Assembly (NCBI GenBank): GCA_030619365.1 | Contig: JAUXBQ010000172.1 | Location: forward strand, 1-5,700 | Direction of reading: 5' to 3' | Length of the DNA stretch: 5,700 nt | DNA from: a candidate division FCPU426 bacterium | GTDB lineage: Bacteria > Oederibacteriota > JAAXVQ01 > JAUVAV01 | Program-made: the position numbers and the translations under genes | The notes under the pieces: generated by a model | Seen by the model: only the letters and a program-made list of their open reading frames with translations | The model's database searches: none | What the model was told of the DNA's origin: nothing | Shown here: positions 1 to 5,584 of the stretch, one piece after another | Layout of the letters: the number at the start of each line of letters is the position of its first letter | Numbering within the stretch: position 1 is the first letter of the stretch

Positions 1-891
1 CAGCGGACCCAGCACGTAAAACGGCGCGTCCTCGCAGAGGCGCTTTTCCAGCAGAATGTTGGCCTGGATTTGATTCAGCGGAACGTGCCCCGGCCCCTCG
101 ATCATTACCTGGACCCCGGCCTCCCGGGCGCGCCGGGCCAATTCCCCCAGGATAATAAGTTCCTGCACTTGCGCCCGGTCCGTGGCATCTTCCAGGCAGC
201 CGGGCCGCAGGCCGTCGCCCAACGAGAGCGTAACGTCGTGCTCGCGGCAGATGTCCAGCAATTCGTCATAACGCGCGTAATACGGATTTTCCTTTTCCTG
301 ATAGATCATCCAGCCGCTCAGCATGGCGCCACCCCGTGACACGATGTCCATCTGGCGCCCCTGCGCCTGCAGCCGCGCCAAGCTCTCCAGCGTGACGCCG
401 GAGTGTATGGTCATGAAATCCACGCCCTGTTGGGCCTGGTCGCGGACCACTTCCAGCATGCTGTCCGCGCTAATGCCGTGCACCGGCTGCCCGGCTGCCC
501 GGGCGCGGACCGCGGCCTCGTAGATCGGCACCGTGCCCAGGGGCTGGGAAAAACCCTGCAACAATTGCTCCCGGAGGCGCGGCAGATCACCGCCGGTGGA
601 TAAATCCATGAGCGCGTCCGCGCCGGCCATATCCGCCTCGCGCGCTTTTTCCAATTCTTCCTCCGGGCCGCCACAATCCGTGGACGTCCCCAGGTTGGCG
701 TTGACCTTGGTGCGCAATCCGCTGCCCACGCCCAGGCCACGGTTGTTGGTATGCGCGGGATTAAAGGGAATGACGATCCGTCCGGCCGCCACACCGGCGA
801 GCACGAATTCCGGGGAACGGTTTTCCGTCACCGCCACCGCCTGCATGGCCGGGGTGATGCGGTCCTGTTTCGCGTTTTCCAGTTGCGTCAT
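1..891 (-). CDS. thiC: Phosphomethylpyrimidine synthase ThiC, 3' end cut off by the window edge
   Basis: ThiC is a cytosolic radical-SAM enzyme that rearranges aminoimidazole ribotide (AIR) into hydroxymethylpyrimidine phosphate (HMP-P), the pyrimidine precursor of thiamin. My translation gives 297 residues from ATG at 891-889 with no stop before base 1. Family signatures appear in order: RTKVNANLGTS (60-70), DLSTGGDL (96-103), TVPIYEA (120-126), DFMTIHSGVT (158-167), SRGG (185-188), SLGDGLRPG (223-231), IEGPGHVPLNQI (264-275) and APFYVLGPL (289-297). The family's C-terminal CX2CX4C iron-sulfur motif would lie beyond the left edge, so catalytic completeness is unseen. The N-terminus is short, as in the compact roughly 430-residue ThiC of many anaerobes. 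GGAAGGA (902-908) lies 10 nt upstream of the ATG, inside the last codons of thiD2, which ends 6 nt before. Co-transcription with thiD2 and coupled translation are inferred. Confidence 0.96.
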   Translation of the reverse strand, partial: MTQLENAKQDRITPAMQAVAVTENRSPEFVLAGVAAGRIVIPFNPAHTNNRGLGVGSGLRTKVNANLGTSTDCGGPEEELEKAREADMAGADALMDLSTGGDLPRLREQLLQGFSQPLGTVPIYEAAVRARAAGQPVHGISADSMLEVVRDQAQQGVDFMTIHSGVTLESLARLQAQGRQMDIVSRGGAMLSGWMIYQEKENPYYARYDELLDICREHDVTLSLGDGLRPGCLEDATDRAQVQELIILGELARRAREAGVQVMIEGPGHVPLNQIQANILLEKRLCEDAPFYVLGPL

Positions 892-897
892 GATCGA

Positions 898-1365
898 TCA
901 GTCCTTCCGTGATGAACTTGCCGCCCTGCGCCGGGTCCGGCCCGGGCGGCGCCCGCGCGCCAGTTTCCGTCCCAGCGCGGATTCCAACTGGTAGGTCCGG
1001 AAACGGAGCCGCTTGAATTGTCCGCTGGCCCGGGCGTTTCCGAGTTTGGACACTTCCTCCAAAACCCGCAACGCTTCCTGTGTGCGCCGTAAATTTGCGG
1101 TTACCAAGTCCGGGAAATCGCGGCGTTTTTTCTCCGTGGTCAGTGTGAGTGTGGCGCCCGGATCCTGTGCGGCGGCGCGGCTGGACAGCAGCGCGGCGCG
1201 GGGCAGGGCCTGTTCCGCCACCTGGAGCGCGTGCCGCAGGGTCTTGGTTTGCCGGAGCAGCGCCGGCTGCTCCCAGGCCAAACGCACGATTTCCTCCACC
1301 ACGCGCAGGCCTTCGCGGGCGCGGTTTAAATTGGCATCCAGGATGCGATTAAGGGCGTTGGTCAC
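898..1365 (-). CDS. thiD2: Stand-alone ThiD2-family hydroxymethylpyrimidine phosphate kinase
   Basis: The 155-residue product matches the ThiD2 family (Pfam PF17792, from memory), established as an HMP-P kinase that makes HMP-PP for joining to the thiazole unit. The domain often occurs fused to the N-terminus of ThiE; here it stands alone. Two similar helices are visible: DANLNRAREGLRVVEEIVRL (10-29) and TANLRRTQEALRVLEEVSKL (89-108). Other family-like parts are LRQTKTLRHAL (37-47), KKRRDFPDLV (79-88) and a closing FRTYQLE (122-128). The last 24 residues or so are an Arg-rich, probably disordered tail, where fused versions would continue into ThiE. The start is GTG at 1365-1363, chosen because family similarity begins at once (ALNRILDANLNRAREGL); AGGA (1376-1379) sits 10 nt upstream. 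It ends 6 nt before thiC and carries the thiC ribosome-binding site. The family assignment is strong; activity is inferred. Confidence 0.88.
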   Translation of the reverse strand: MTNALNRILDANLNRAREGLRVVEEIVRLAWEQPALLRQTKTLRHALQVAEQALPRAALLSSRAAAQDPGATLTLTTEKKRRDFPDLVTANLRRTQEALRVLEEVSKLGNARASGQFKRLRFRTYQLESALGRKLARGRRPGRTRRRAASSSRKD

Positions 1366-1596
1366 GGGGTTGCGTTCCTGCGGTCTCCCGCGGCGGGATA
1401 TAAACCGTGCTGGCTGATTTTAAACTTTACTCCCTTTTCCACTAAAAGCAAGTTGATTTTTTCCTAACTCCTGTTTTGAAAAACAACCCGTTTTTTCTTG
1501 AAGCCCAGTTTATAAGCTTCATTTGAAGCACCACAGGGCTGGAACGACAAGGTGTGTGGTCTGTTTTTCCCGAGAGGATGGTGAAGGAAAACAAGG
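1366..1596. other. Spacer between the ATPase gene and thiD2; AT-rich thi leader
   Basis: This 231-nt spacer holds no credible gene. Its middle (about 1411-1530) is much richer in A and T than the thi genes, as expected of a promoter region. A weak minus-strand promoter candidate is TTGCTT (1446-1451) with TAAAGT (1424-1429), 16 nt apart. A small GC hairpin (arms 1387-1390 and 1394-1397, CCCG/CGGG) lies just upstream of the thiD2 ribosome-binding site. A short palindrome GCTTCA-TT-TGAAGC occupies 1516-1529. I looked for the conserved TPP-riboswitch cores (CUGAGA and the ACCUGAUC region) on the minus strand and found neither. No hairpin followed by a T-run is present to end transcription from the ATPase gene. 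Confidence 0.5.
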
Positions 1597-2853
1597 CTAC
1601 TCGAAAAACATCAAAATCGGAATTGCCACCATATGGTCATTCAGCGCCAATACTTTTTGGCCGGTATACAAAATAACCGAAAGCCCTAATTGCTTTTTGA
1701 GATCATTGCGGCAGTTTTCCAGGCCGGCCAGGTCGGTGCCGCGCAGGCTTTGCGACCATTTGACCTCTATCGCGATTAAGCGCCCGCCCCTCGCCAGAAT
1801 AAAATCAACTTCCCGACCGGCATGCGTGCGCCAAAAAAACAAATCCGTCCGCCGGGAAGATAAAGCTATAAGTTTTCGCAATTCATTGGCCACCCAGGTT
1901 TCCACCAGCGCTCCGGCGTGTCCCTGCTTTTCAAACATGGCCCAATCCTCAAAAGCCATTAAGCTGGCAGCCAGACCCGTATCGTTAAAATAAAGCTTGG
2001 GAGTTTTGATTAGACGCTTGTTGATATTGGCATAATAAGGCGGAAGCGTCCAGATTTGGTAAGTGGTTTCCAAAAGTCCTATATACCGTTTCAGAGTATT
2101 GAGGGGGATTCCCAGTTGGCGTGAAATCTCAGCCATATTTAGAAGCTGTCCGGTACGCGCCGCGGCCGCGATTAACAAACGCCCGTAATCCGAAAGATTA
2201 AGAATATGTACAATCTCCCGCAGATCGCGTTCCAAATAAGTTTGCCGATAGGAATCAAACCATTGCGACCGGATGCGTCCGGGTTTCATCAGGGCCGGAG
2301 CCGGATAACCGCCCGCGAGAATATTTTCGGCCAATTTATTTCGCGGCCGGCGGGTTTCCGAGGAAGCAAATAATTTTAAAAATGTCTTAGTATCCGGGGA
2401 GGCAAAAAGATTTTCCAGGGTATCCGGGGGGACGGCATGCCGGGATAGTTCGGACCAGGAGAAGGGATGCAATTGAAATAAAGCTATGCGGCCGGCCAGG
2501 CTTTCGGAAACTTTTCTCAATGTCATCAGGTTGGCCGAACCGGTCAACAGAAAAAGTCCGGGTTTCCGGTTTTGATCAACAGTCCGCTTAATTGAGCGGA
2601 GAAGGCCGGGTGCGCGTTGGATCTCGTCGAGAACAGCCGGTTGGTCCAGTCCCTCAATAAAACCATCCGGATCGCGCGTGGCGGCCGAAAGCAGGGAAAA
2701 ATCATCCAAAGAGTAATACTTGGCCGGCCATTGCTTTGACAGTAAATTCTGCGCCAGCGTAGATTTTCCCACCTGCCGTGGTCCCAGGATGGCGGCCACC
2801 GGGAAATATTTCAATGATTCCAGAATAAGTGATTTTAAATGGCGTTTTAGCAT
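1597..2853 (-). CDS. AAA_14 / DUF4143 family ATP-binding protein
   Basis: This 418-residue protein has the usual size and layout of AAA_14 plus DUF4143 proteins, abundant in bacteria and archaea but without a settled function. The N-terminal ATPase domain (about 1-130) has Walker A GPRQVGKST (24-32), Walker B AVLDEIQ (73-79), a sensor-1-like LLTGSANLM (102-110) and LAGRIALFQLHPFSWSE (119-135). A middle segment (YRQTYLERDLREI, 202-214) leads into a winged-helix-like part (about 231-270). The C-terminal DUF4143 region carries a PD-(D/E)XK nuclease-like pattern: E318 in ALVETWVANEL, D350 in REVDFIL, and E363-x-K365 in IEVKW. The ATG at 2853-2851 is favoured because MLKRHLKSLILESL is a typical start for the family. 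No Shine-Dalgarno is present; the promoter lies almost against the ATG. Sampled 60-nt rows have 48-53% GC against 68-80% in accC and thiC samples, suggesting acquisition. Nuclease activity is inferred only. Confidence 0.93.
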   Translation of the reverse strand: MLKRHLKSLILESLKYFPVAAILGPRQVGKSTLAQNLLSKQWPAKYYSLDDFSLLSAATRDPDGFIEGLDQPAVLDEIQRAPGLLRSIKRTVDQNRKPGLFLLTGSANLMTLRKVSESLAGRIALFQLHPFSWSELSRHAVPPDTLENLFASPDTKTFLKLFASSETRRPRNKLAENILAGGYPAPALMKPGRIRSQWFDSYRQTYLERDLREIVHILNLSDYGRLLIAAAARTGQLLNMAEISRQLGIPLNTLKRYIGLLETTYQIWTLPPYYANINKRLIKTPKLYFNDTGLAASLMAFEDWAMFEKQGHAGALVETWVANELRKLIALSSRRTDLFFWRTHAGREVDFILARGGRLIAIEVKWSQSLRGTDLAGLENCRNDLKKQLGLSVILYTGQKVLALNDHMVAIPILMFFE

Positions 2854-2857
2854 GATG

Positions 2858-2888
2858 TGAAATTATACCATGCCGTGGTATAATTTCA
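2858..2888. repeat. Perfect 13-bp inverted repeat overlapping the ATPase promoter (candidate operator)
   Basis: The arms TGAAATTATACCA (2858-2870) and TGGTATAATTTCA (2876-2888) are exact reverse complements around the 5-nt centre TGCCG. The repeat ends 4 nt upstream of the ATPase start codon and contains TATAAT on both strands. A dyad of this length covering a promoter is what a dimeric repressor site would look like. Since the gene's own product has a winged-helix-like segment, autoregulation is possible, but no regulator can be named. Confidence 0.8.
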
Positions 2889-2889
2889 A
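2862..2889 (-). promoter_or_regulatory. Sigma-70-type promoter of the ATPase gene, predicted leaderless or nearly so
   Basis: Reading the minus strand, TTGAAA (2889-2884) and a perfect TATAAT (2867-2862) are separated by 16 nt, a near-consensus housekeeping promoter. Only 8 nt separate the -10 box from the ATG (2853-2851), so the usual start distance places the transcript's 5' end within a base or two of the start codon. This agrees with the missing Shine-Dalgarno. The inverted repeat also gives the plus strand a GTGAAA (2857-2862), 16 nt, TATAAT (2879-2884) arrangement, so weak divergent transcription is possible. Confidence 0.65.
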
Positions 2890-3129
2890 CGCAAAACATA
2901 TCTTGCCCAACTCCTAAATCAGGTAGGAGGGGACCATTGTGTGTCTCCCCCTCCCGGTAGAGCCTACGTTCCGACCAAGCATGCGGCTCTTTGATCGGTG
3001 ACTGAACTGGAGGTTAAAAGCCCGTTTGAAAAGAACGAAACAAACTTGGGACTGCTGAAAAAGTCTTTGCGGCACCGCCGCCTGCCGAGAGGTAGGATGC
3101 GCTGTCAACTAGGACCGGGCCGCGGCGGA
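2890..3129. other. Gene-free stretch between amaP and the ATPase gene, with stem-loops and a possible intron or IS remnant
   Basis: No convincing gene lies here. The stretch holds several inverted repeats: CTCCTA/TAGGAG (2911-2916, 2924-2929), GGAGGGG/CCCCTCC (2926-2932, 2948-2954) and AGAGCC/GGCTCT (2959-2964, 2985-2990). On the minus strand the last two, followed by TACCTGAT (2925-2918), loosely resemble domains V and VI plus the 3' end of a group II intron. The inner domain V pairing is poor and no reverse transcriptase is present. The stretch near 3048-3063 (minus-strand CTTTTTCAGCAGTCCC) resembles ends seen on some insertion sequences, but I found no partner repeat. The region may be a decayed mobile element. 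Confidence 0.35.
3058..3081 (-). terminator. Weak candidate terminator downstream of amaP
   Basis: On the minus strand, about 50 nt past the amaP stop codon, a GC hairpin GCGGC-GGT-GCCGC (3081-3069) is followed, after a gap of 6 nt, by five T residues (3062-3058). The stem is only 5 bp with a 3-nt loop and the T-run is displaced, so termination would be weak at best. The position fits the end of the accB-accC-asp23-amaP transcript. Confidence 0.3.
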
Positions 3130-3747
3130 TTACTTGGTCGGCAGCTCCGTGGTGCCTTTGGGAACGATGCCGTTGTGTTTGATGCTGGGCGGAGGGGCCG
3201 GTTTTTCACGAGCCACGACTTTGGTCACCAGCACCGTGGGATTGATCTCCTGATCAATACTGAGGGTTTTTTGAATGTAGGTCCGAATCTCGGCCTGCAC
3301 TTTTTCCGAGACGTCCGCAATGCTGACATCGGAAAATATCGTGATCCGGGCCGTGACTTTCAATCCACGCCGGGTGTACAACACACGGCCCCTGATGTCC
3401 CGCAAGCCATCGATTTTTCCCTTGAGCACGCGGGCAAAATCCTCGATCGCCGGCAGGGAGACCATCACTTCGCCCATGGGGTTTTGCAGCACGACGGTGC
3501 GCTCCCGCCGGGCGGCCCGCACGCTGCCCAGGCCGTAGTACACCAGGCCTCCGCAAAGCACTACACCGATCACGAAGGCGAGGACCCGGCCGGTCAGGCC
3601 TTCGACCACGTAGGCCAGGGGCCCGGCGACAAAATCACCCACGACGAGCAGCCAGCCCGGATACACCGCCACCGCCAACACCAGCAGGCCGATCAGGCCG
3701 AGGACGCTAATCCCGATTACCATCATGATGATATTTAGTGTACGCAT
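3130..3747 (-). CDS. amaP: Alkaline shock response membrane anchor protein AmaP
   Basis: This 205-residue membrane protein fits the AmaP family, which in Firmicutes tethers Asp23 to the cell membrane. Two hydrophobic segments are visible, about residues 5-29 (from NIIMMVIGISVLGL) and 54-75 (RVLAFVIGVVLCGGLVYYGL). They are followed by a cytoplasmic Asp23-like domain at about 85-178, beginning VVLQNPMGEVMVSLPAIEDF and closing with NPTVLVTKV. A short proline- and lysine-containing tail ends the protein. The start ATG at 3747-3745 has a strong GGAGG 7 nt upstream and places the first membrane segment at the N-terminus. It begins 28 nt after the Asp23-family gene, so the two are almost surely co-transcribed and probably form a membrane-associated complex. 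The family call rests on architecture and neighbourhood; a role in this organism's envelope stress is inferred. Confidence 0.88.
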   Translation of the reverse strand: MRTLNIIMMVIGISVLGLIGLLVLAVAVYPGWLLVVGDFVAGPLAYVVEGLTGRVLAFVIGVVLCGGLVYYGLGSVRAARRERTVVLQNPMGEVMVSLPAIEDFARVLKGKIDGLRDIRGRVLYTRRGLKVTARITIFSDVSIADVSEKVQAEIRTYIQKTLSIDQEINPTVLVTKVVAREKPAPPPSIKHNGIVPKGTTELPTK

Positions 3748-3775
3748 ATGCCTTCCTCCCCGGGGCTCTCCGCCC

Positions 3776-4156
3776 TCACGTCATCGGCTTGAGTTGCTTG
3801 TCGTTCTTCATTTTCACGCCCTGAACCGAAATGTTAACGGCGGAGACGTTCAGGCCGGTCATGTCCTCGACCGCCTCGCGGACCTTGTCCTGCACCCTTT
3901 GGCAGACGATGGGGATATCCACTCCAAATTGTACGAATAAGTGAATCTCGATCGCCACGTCCTCGTTCCGCACTTCCACCTTAACGCCGCGTCCCTGCGA
4001 GGGCTTTACGCCCAGCATTTCCGCGATGCCGTCCACCGTACCCTGCGCCATGGAGGCCACGCCCTCGACTTCCAGGGCTGCCAATCCGGCTATCACCGCG
4101 ATGGCTTCGTCTGAAATACGGATACTACCCGCTTCATTTTGGATTTTATCTTCCAT
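3776..4156 (-). CDS. Asp23/Gls24 family envelope stress response protein
   Basis: This 126-residue soluble protein has the full-length Asp23/Gls24 (DUF322, PF03780) fold signature. Visible pieces are GSIRISDEAIAVIAGLAALE (10-29) leading to VEGVASM (30-36), GRGVKVEVRNEDVAIEIHLF (55-74), FGVDIPIVCQRVQDKVREAV (77-96) and the hallmark MTGLNVSAVNISVQGV (99-114). Family members such as staphylococcal Asp23 and Bacillus YqhY are linked to cell-envelope homeostasis; YqhY is also tied to control of acetyl-CoA carboxylase, and its gene likewise lies next to accBC. That makes a link between envelope state and malonyl-CoA supply plausible here, by inference. The ATG (4156-4154) has GGAGG 9 nt upstream. 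It lies 79 nt after accC, with a stem-loop in the gap, and 28 nt before amaP, its expected membrane anchor. Confidence 0.94.
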   Translation of the reverse strand: MEDKIQNEAGSIRISDEAIAVIAGLAALEVEGVASMAQGTVDGIAEMLGVKPSQGRGVKVEVRNEDVAIEIHLFVQFGVDIPIVCQRVQDKVREAVEDMTGLNVSAVNISVQGVKMKNDKQLKPMT

Positions 4157-4198
4157 GCTCCGCGACCTCCTTGGGCCCTGTACCCTCTGGTATCGGGC

Positions 4199-4220
4199 AG
4201 AGCGGCCGCCTGGCCGCTCT
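4199..4220. repeat. Perfect 9-bp GC-rich stem-loop between accC and the asp23-like gene
   Basis: The arms AGAGCGGCC (4199-4207) and GGCCGCTCT (4212-4220) pair perfectly around a 4-nt loop. The hairpin lies 15 nt past the accC stop codon and 42 nt ahead of the next start. On the minus strand it is followed by GCCCGATACC rather than a T-run, so it is not a normal intrinsic terminator. It could stabilise or process the accBC part of the message, or set a lower level for the downstream genes. Confidence 0.7.
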
Positions 4221-4235
4221 ATCGTTTATGGTAAC

Positions 4236-5582
4236 TCAAATCTTGTTATTCATCAACAATTCCACGAAATTAGTGGAAATTTGTCCCTCGCGAAATGCAT
4301 CCTTGTTCAAGGCGCGCAAATGGAACGGAATCGTGGTTTTCACGCCCTCAATCACGAATTCTTCCAGGGACCGGAGCATCCGCTGGATGGCCTCCTGCCG
4401 GTCGGTCCCGTAAGTGATCAGCTTGGCCAGCAGGCTGTCGTAGTACGGCGGAATCTTGTACCCGGCGTAGGCGTGAGTGTCCACCCGGACGCCGGGCCCG
4501 CCGGGCATGTGAAAACTGGAGATAGTCCCGGGCGAGGGCCGAAAGTCGTTTTCCGGGTCCTCGGCGTTGATCCGGCACTCCAGGGCGTGTCCCCGCGGCG
4601 TACAGTTCTGCTTCATTTTCAGCTCCTCGCCGGCGGCCACGCGAATCTGCTCCTTGACGAGGTCCAGGTCGCACACCATCTCCGTGGCCGTGTGTTCCAC
4701 CTGAATACGGGTATTCATTTCCATGAAATAGAACTTCAGGTTTTTGTCCACCAAAAATTCCATGGTCCCGGTGGTGTGATACCCGGCGGATTGGGTGCCC
4801 TTGACCACCATTTTCATCATTTTATCCCGGATCTCCGGCGTCATGATGGGAGAGGGTGACTCTTCAATCAGTTTCTGGTGCTTGCGCTGTACCGTGCAGT
4901 CGCGCTCGCCGAGCGCGATGCAGTGGCCGTGCTTGTCAGCGATGATCTGAAACTCCACGTGCCGGGGTTCTTCGAGGAATTTTTCTATGTAAACCTGGGC
5001 GTTGCCGAAAGCCGCGCCGGCCTCGCTCCGCGCGGTGAGAAACGCATTGGACAGGGATACGTCGGTATGCGCTACCCGCATACCCCGCCCGCCGCCGCCG
5101 GCCGAGGCCTTGATGATCACCGGGTAACCGATCTTGCGCGCCATGCGCAGGGCGTCGTCTTCGCTCTCCACCGGTCCGTCCGAGCCCGGTAACATGGGCA
5201 GCCCGTTTTTCTTCATCAGCCCGCGGGCCTCGATTTTATCTCCCAGGAGCCGCATGGCACCGGGCGTGGGCCCGATAAAGGCGACATTGCACGACTCGCA
5301 AATTTCGGCGAAGTGGGCGTTCTCCGCCAGGAACCCGTAGCCCGGATGAATCGCGTCCGCGTCGGAAATTTCGGCGGCCGAAAGAATCGCCGGGATGTTC
5401 AGGTAGCTTTCCTTGGACGGTCCCTTGCCGATGCAAATGTCCTCGTCCGCGTACCGGACGTGCAGGGAGTTGTTGTCCGCCTCGGTATGCACGGCCACGG
5501 TGTTGATGCCCAGCTCCCGGCAGGCGCGGATAATCCGCAAGGCGATCTCACCCCGGTTGGCGATCAGGATCTTTTTAAACAT
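4236..5582 (-). CDS. accC: Acetyl-CoA carboxylase, biotin carboxylase subunit
   Basis: This 448-residue protein is the size of E. coli AccC (449) and carries out ATP-dependent carboxylation of biotin on AccB, the first half of malonyl-CoA formation in the cytosol. It starts with the classic KKILIANRGEIALRIIRA (3-20). ATP-grasp features follow: K116 in LLGDKIEAR, K158 in YPVIIKAS, the glycine loop AGGGGRGM (161-168), HQKLIEESPSP (235-245), and metal and catalytic residues E275, E288 and N290, then R292, Q294 and E296 in MNTRIQVEH. The C-terminal domain has ECRINAEDP (335-343), FRPSPG (347-352) and YDSLLAKL (381-388). The motif usually read as HPVTE is HTATE here (297-301), while the catalytic residues are kept. 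The start at 5582 is 2 nt after the accB stop, with no strong Shine-Dalgarno, which points to translational coupling. Confidence 0.98.
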   Translation of the reverse strand: MFKKILIANRGEIALRIIRACRELGINTVAVHTEADNNSLHVRYADEDICIGKGPSKESYLNIPAILSAAEISDADAIHPGYGFLAENAHFAEICESCNVAFIGPTPGAMRLLGDKIEARGLMKKNGLPMLPGSDGPVESEDDALRMARKIGYPVIIKASAGGGGRGMRVAHTDVSLSNAFLTARSEAGAAFGNAQVYIEKFLEEPRHVEFQIIADKHGHCIALGERDCTVQRKHQKLIEESPSPIMTPEIRDKMMKMVVKGTQSAGYHTTGTMEFLVDKNLKFYFMEMNTRIQVEHTATEMVCDLDLVKEQIRVAAGEELKMKQNCTPRGHALECRINAEDPENDFRPSPGTISSFHMPGGPGVRVDTHAYAGYKIPPYYDSLLAKLITYGTDRQEAIQRMLRSLEEFVIEGVKTTIPFHLRALNKDAFREGQISTNFVELLMNNKI

Positions 5583-5584
5583 GC

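Noticed and set aside
411..794. Minus-strand 127-codon open frame within thiC
   Set aside because: It is in a different frame from the ThiC reading frame, which shows the family motifs continuously from 891 to 1.
1476..1500. AAAAAC/GTTTTT hairpin in the thi leader as a terminator
   Set aside because: The stem is weak and A/T-only apart from one pair, and no T-run follows it on the minus strand.
1523..1993. Plus-strand 156-codon open frame opposite the end of the ATPase gene
   Set aside because: It overlaps the conserved DUF4143 coding region on the other strand and shows no domain of its own.
2914..3108. Minus-strand 64-codon open frame downstream of amaP
   Set aside because: It would need a TTG start with no ribosome-binding site, has no recognisable domain, and overlaps the stem-loops of the gene-free stretch.
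2998..3738. Plus-strand 246-codon open frame opposite amaP
   Set aside because: It lies almost wholly antisense to the well-supported amaP and its translation is low-complexity and rich in His, Gly and Asp, as expected of a shadow frame in GC-rich DNA.
4026..4859. Plus-strand 277-codon open frame opposite accC and the asp23-like gene
   Set aside because: It spans two real minus-strand genes and shows no family motif; an antisense shadow.
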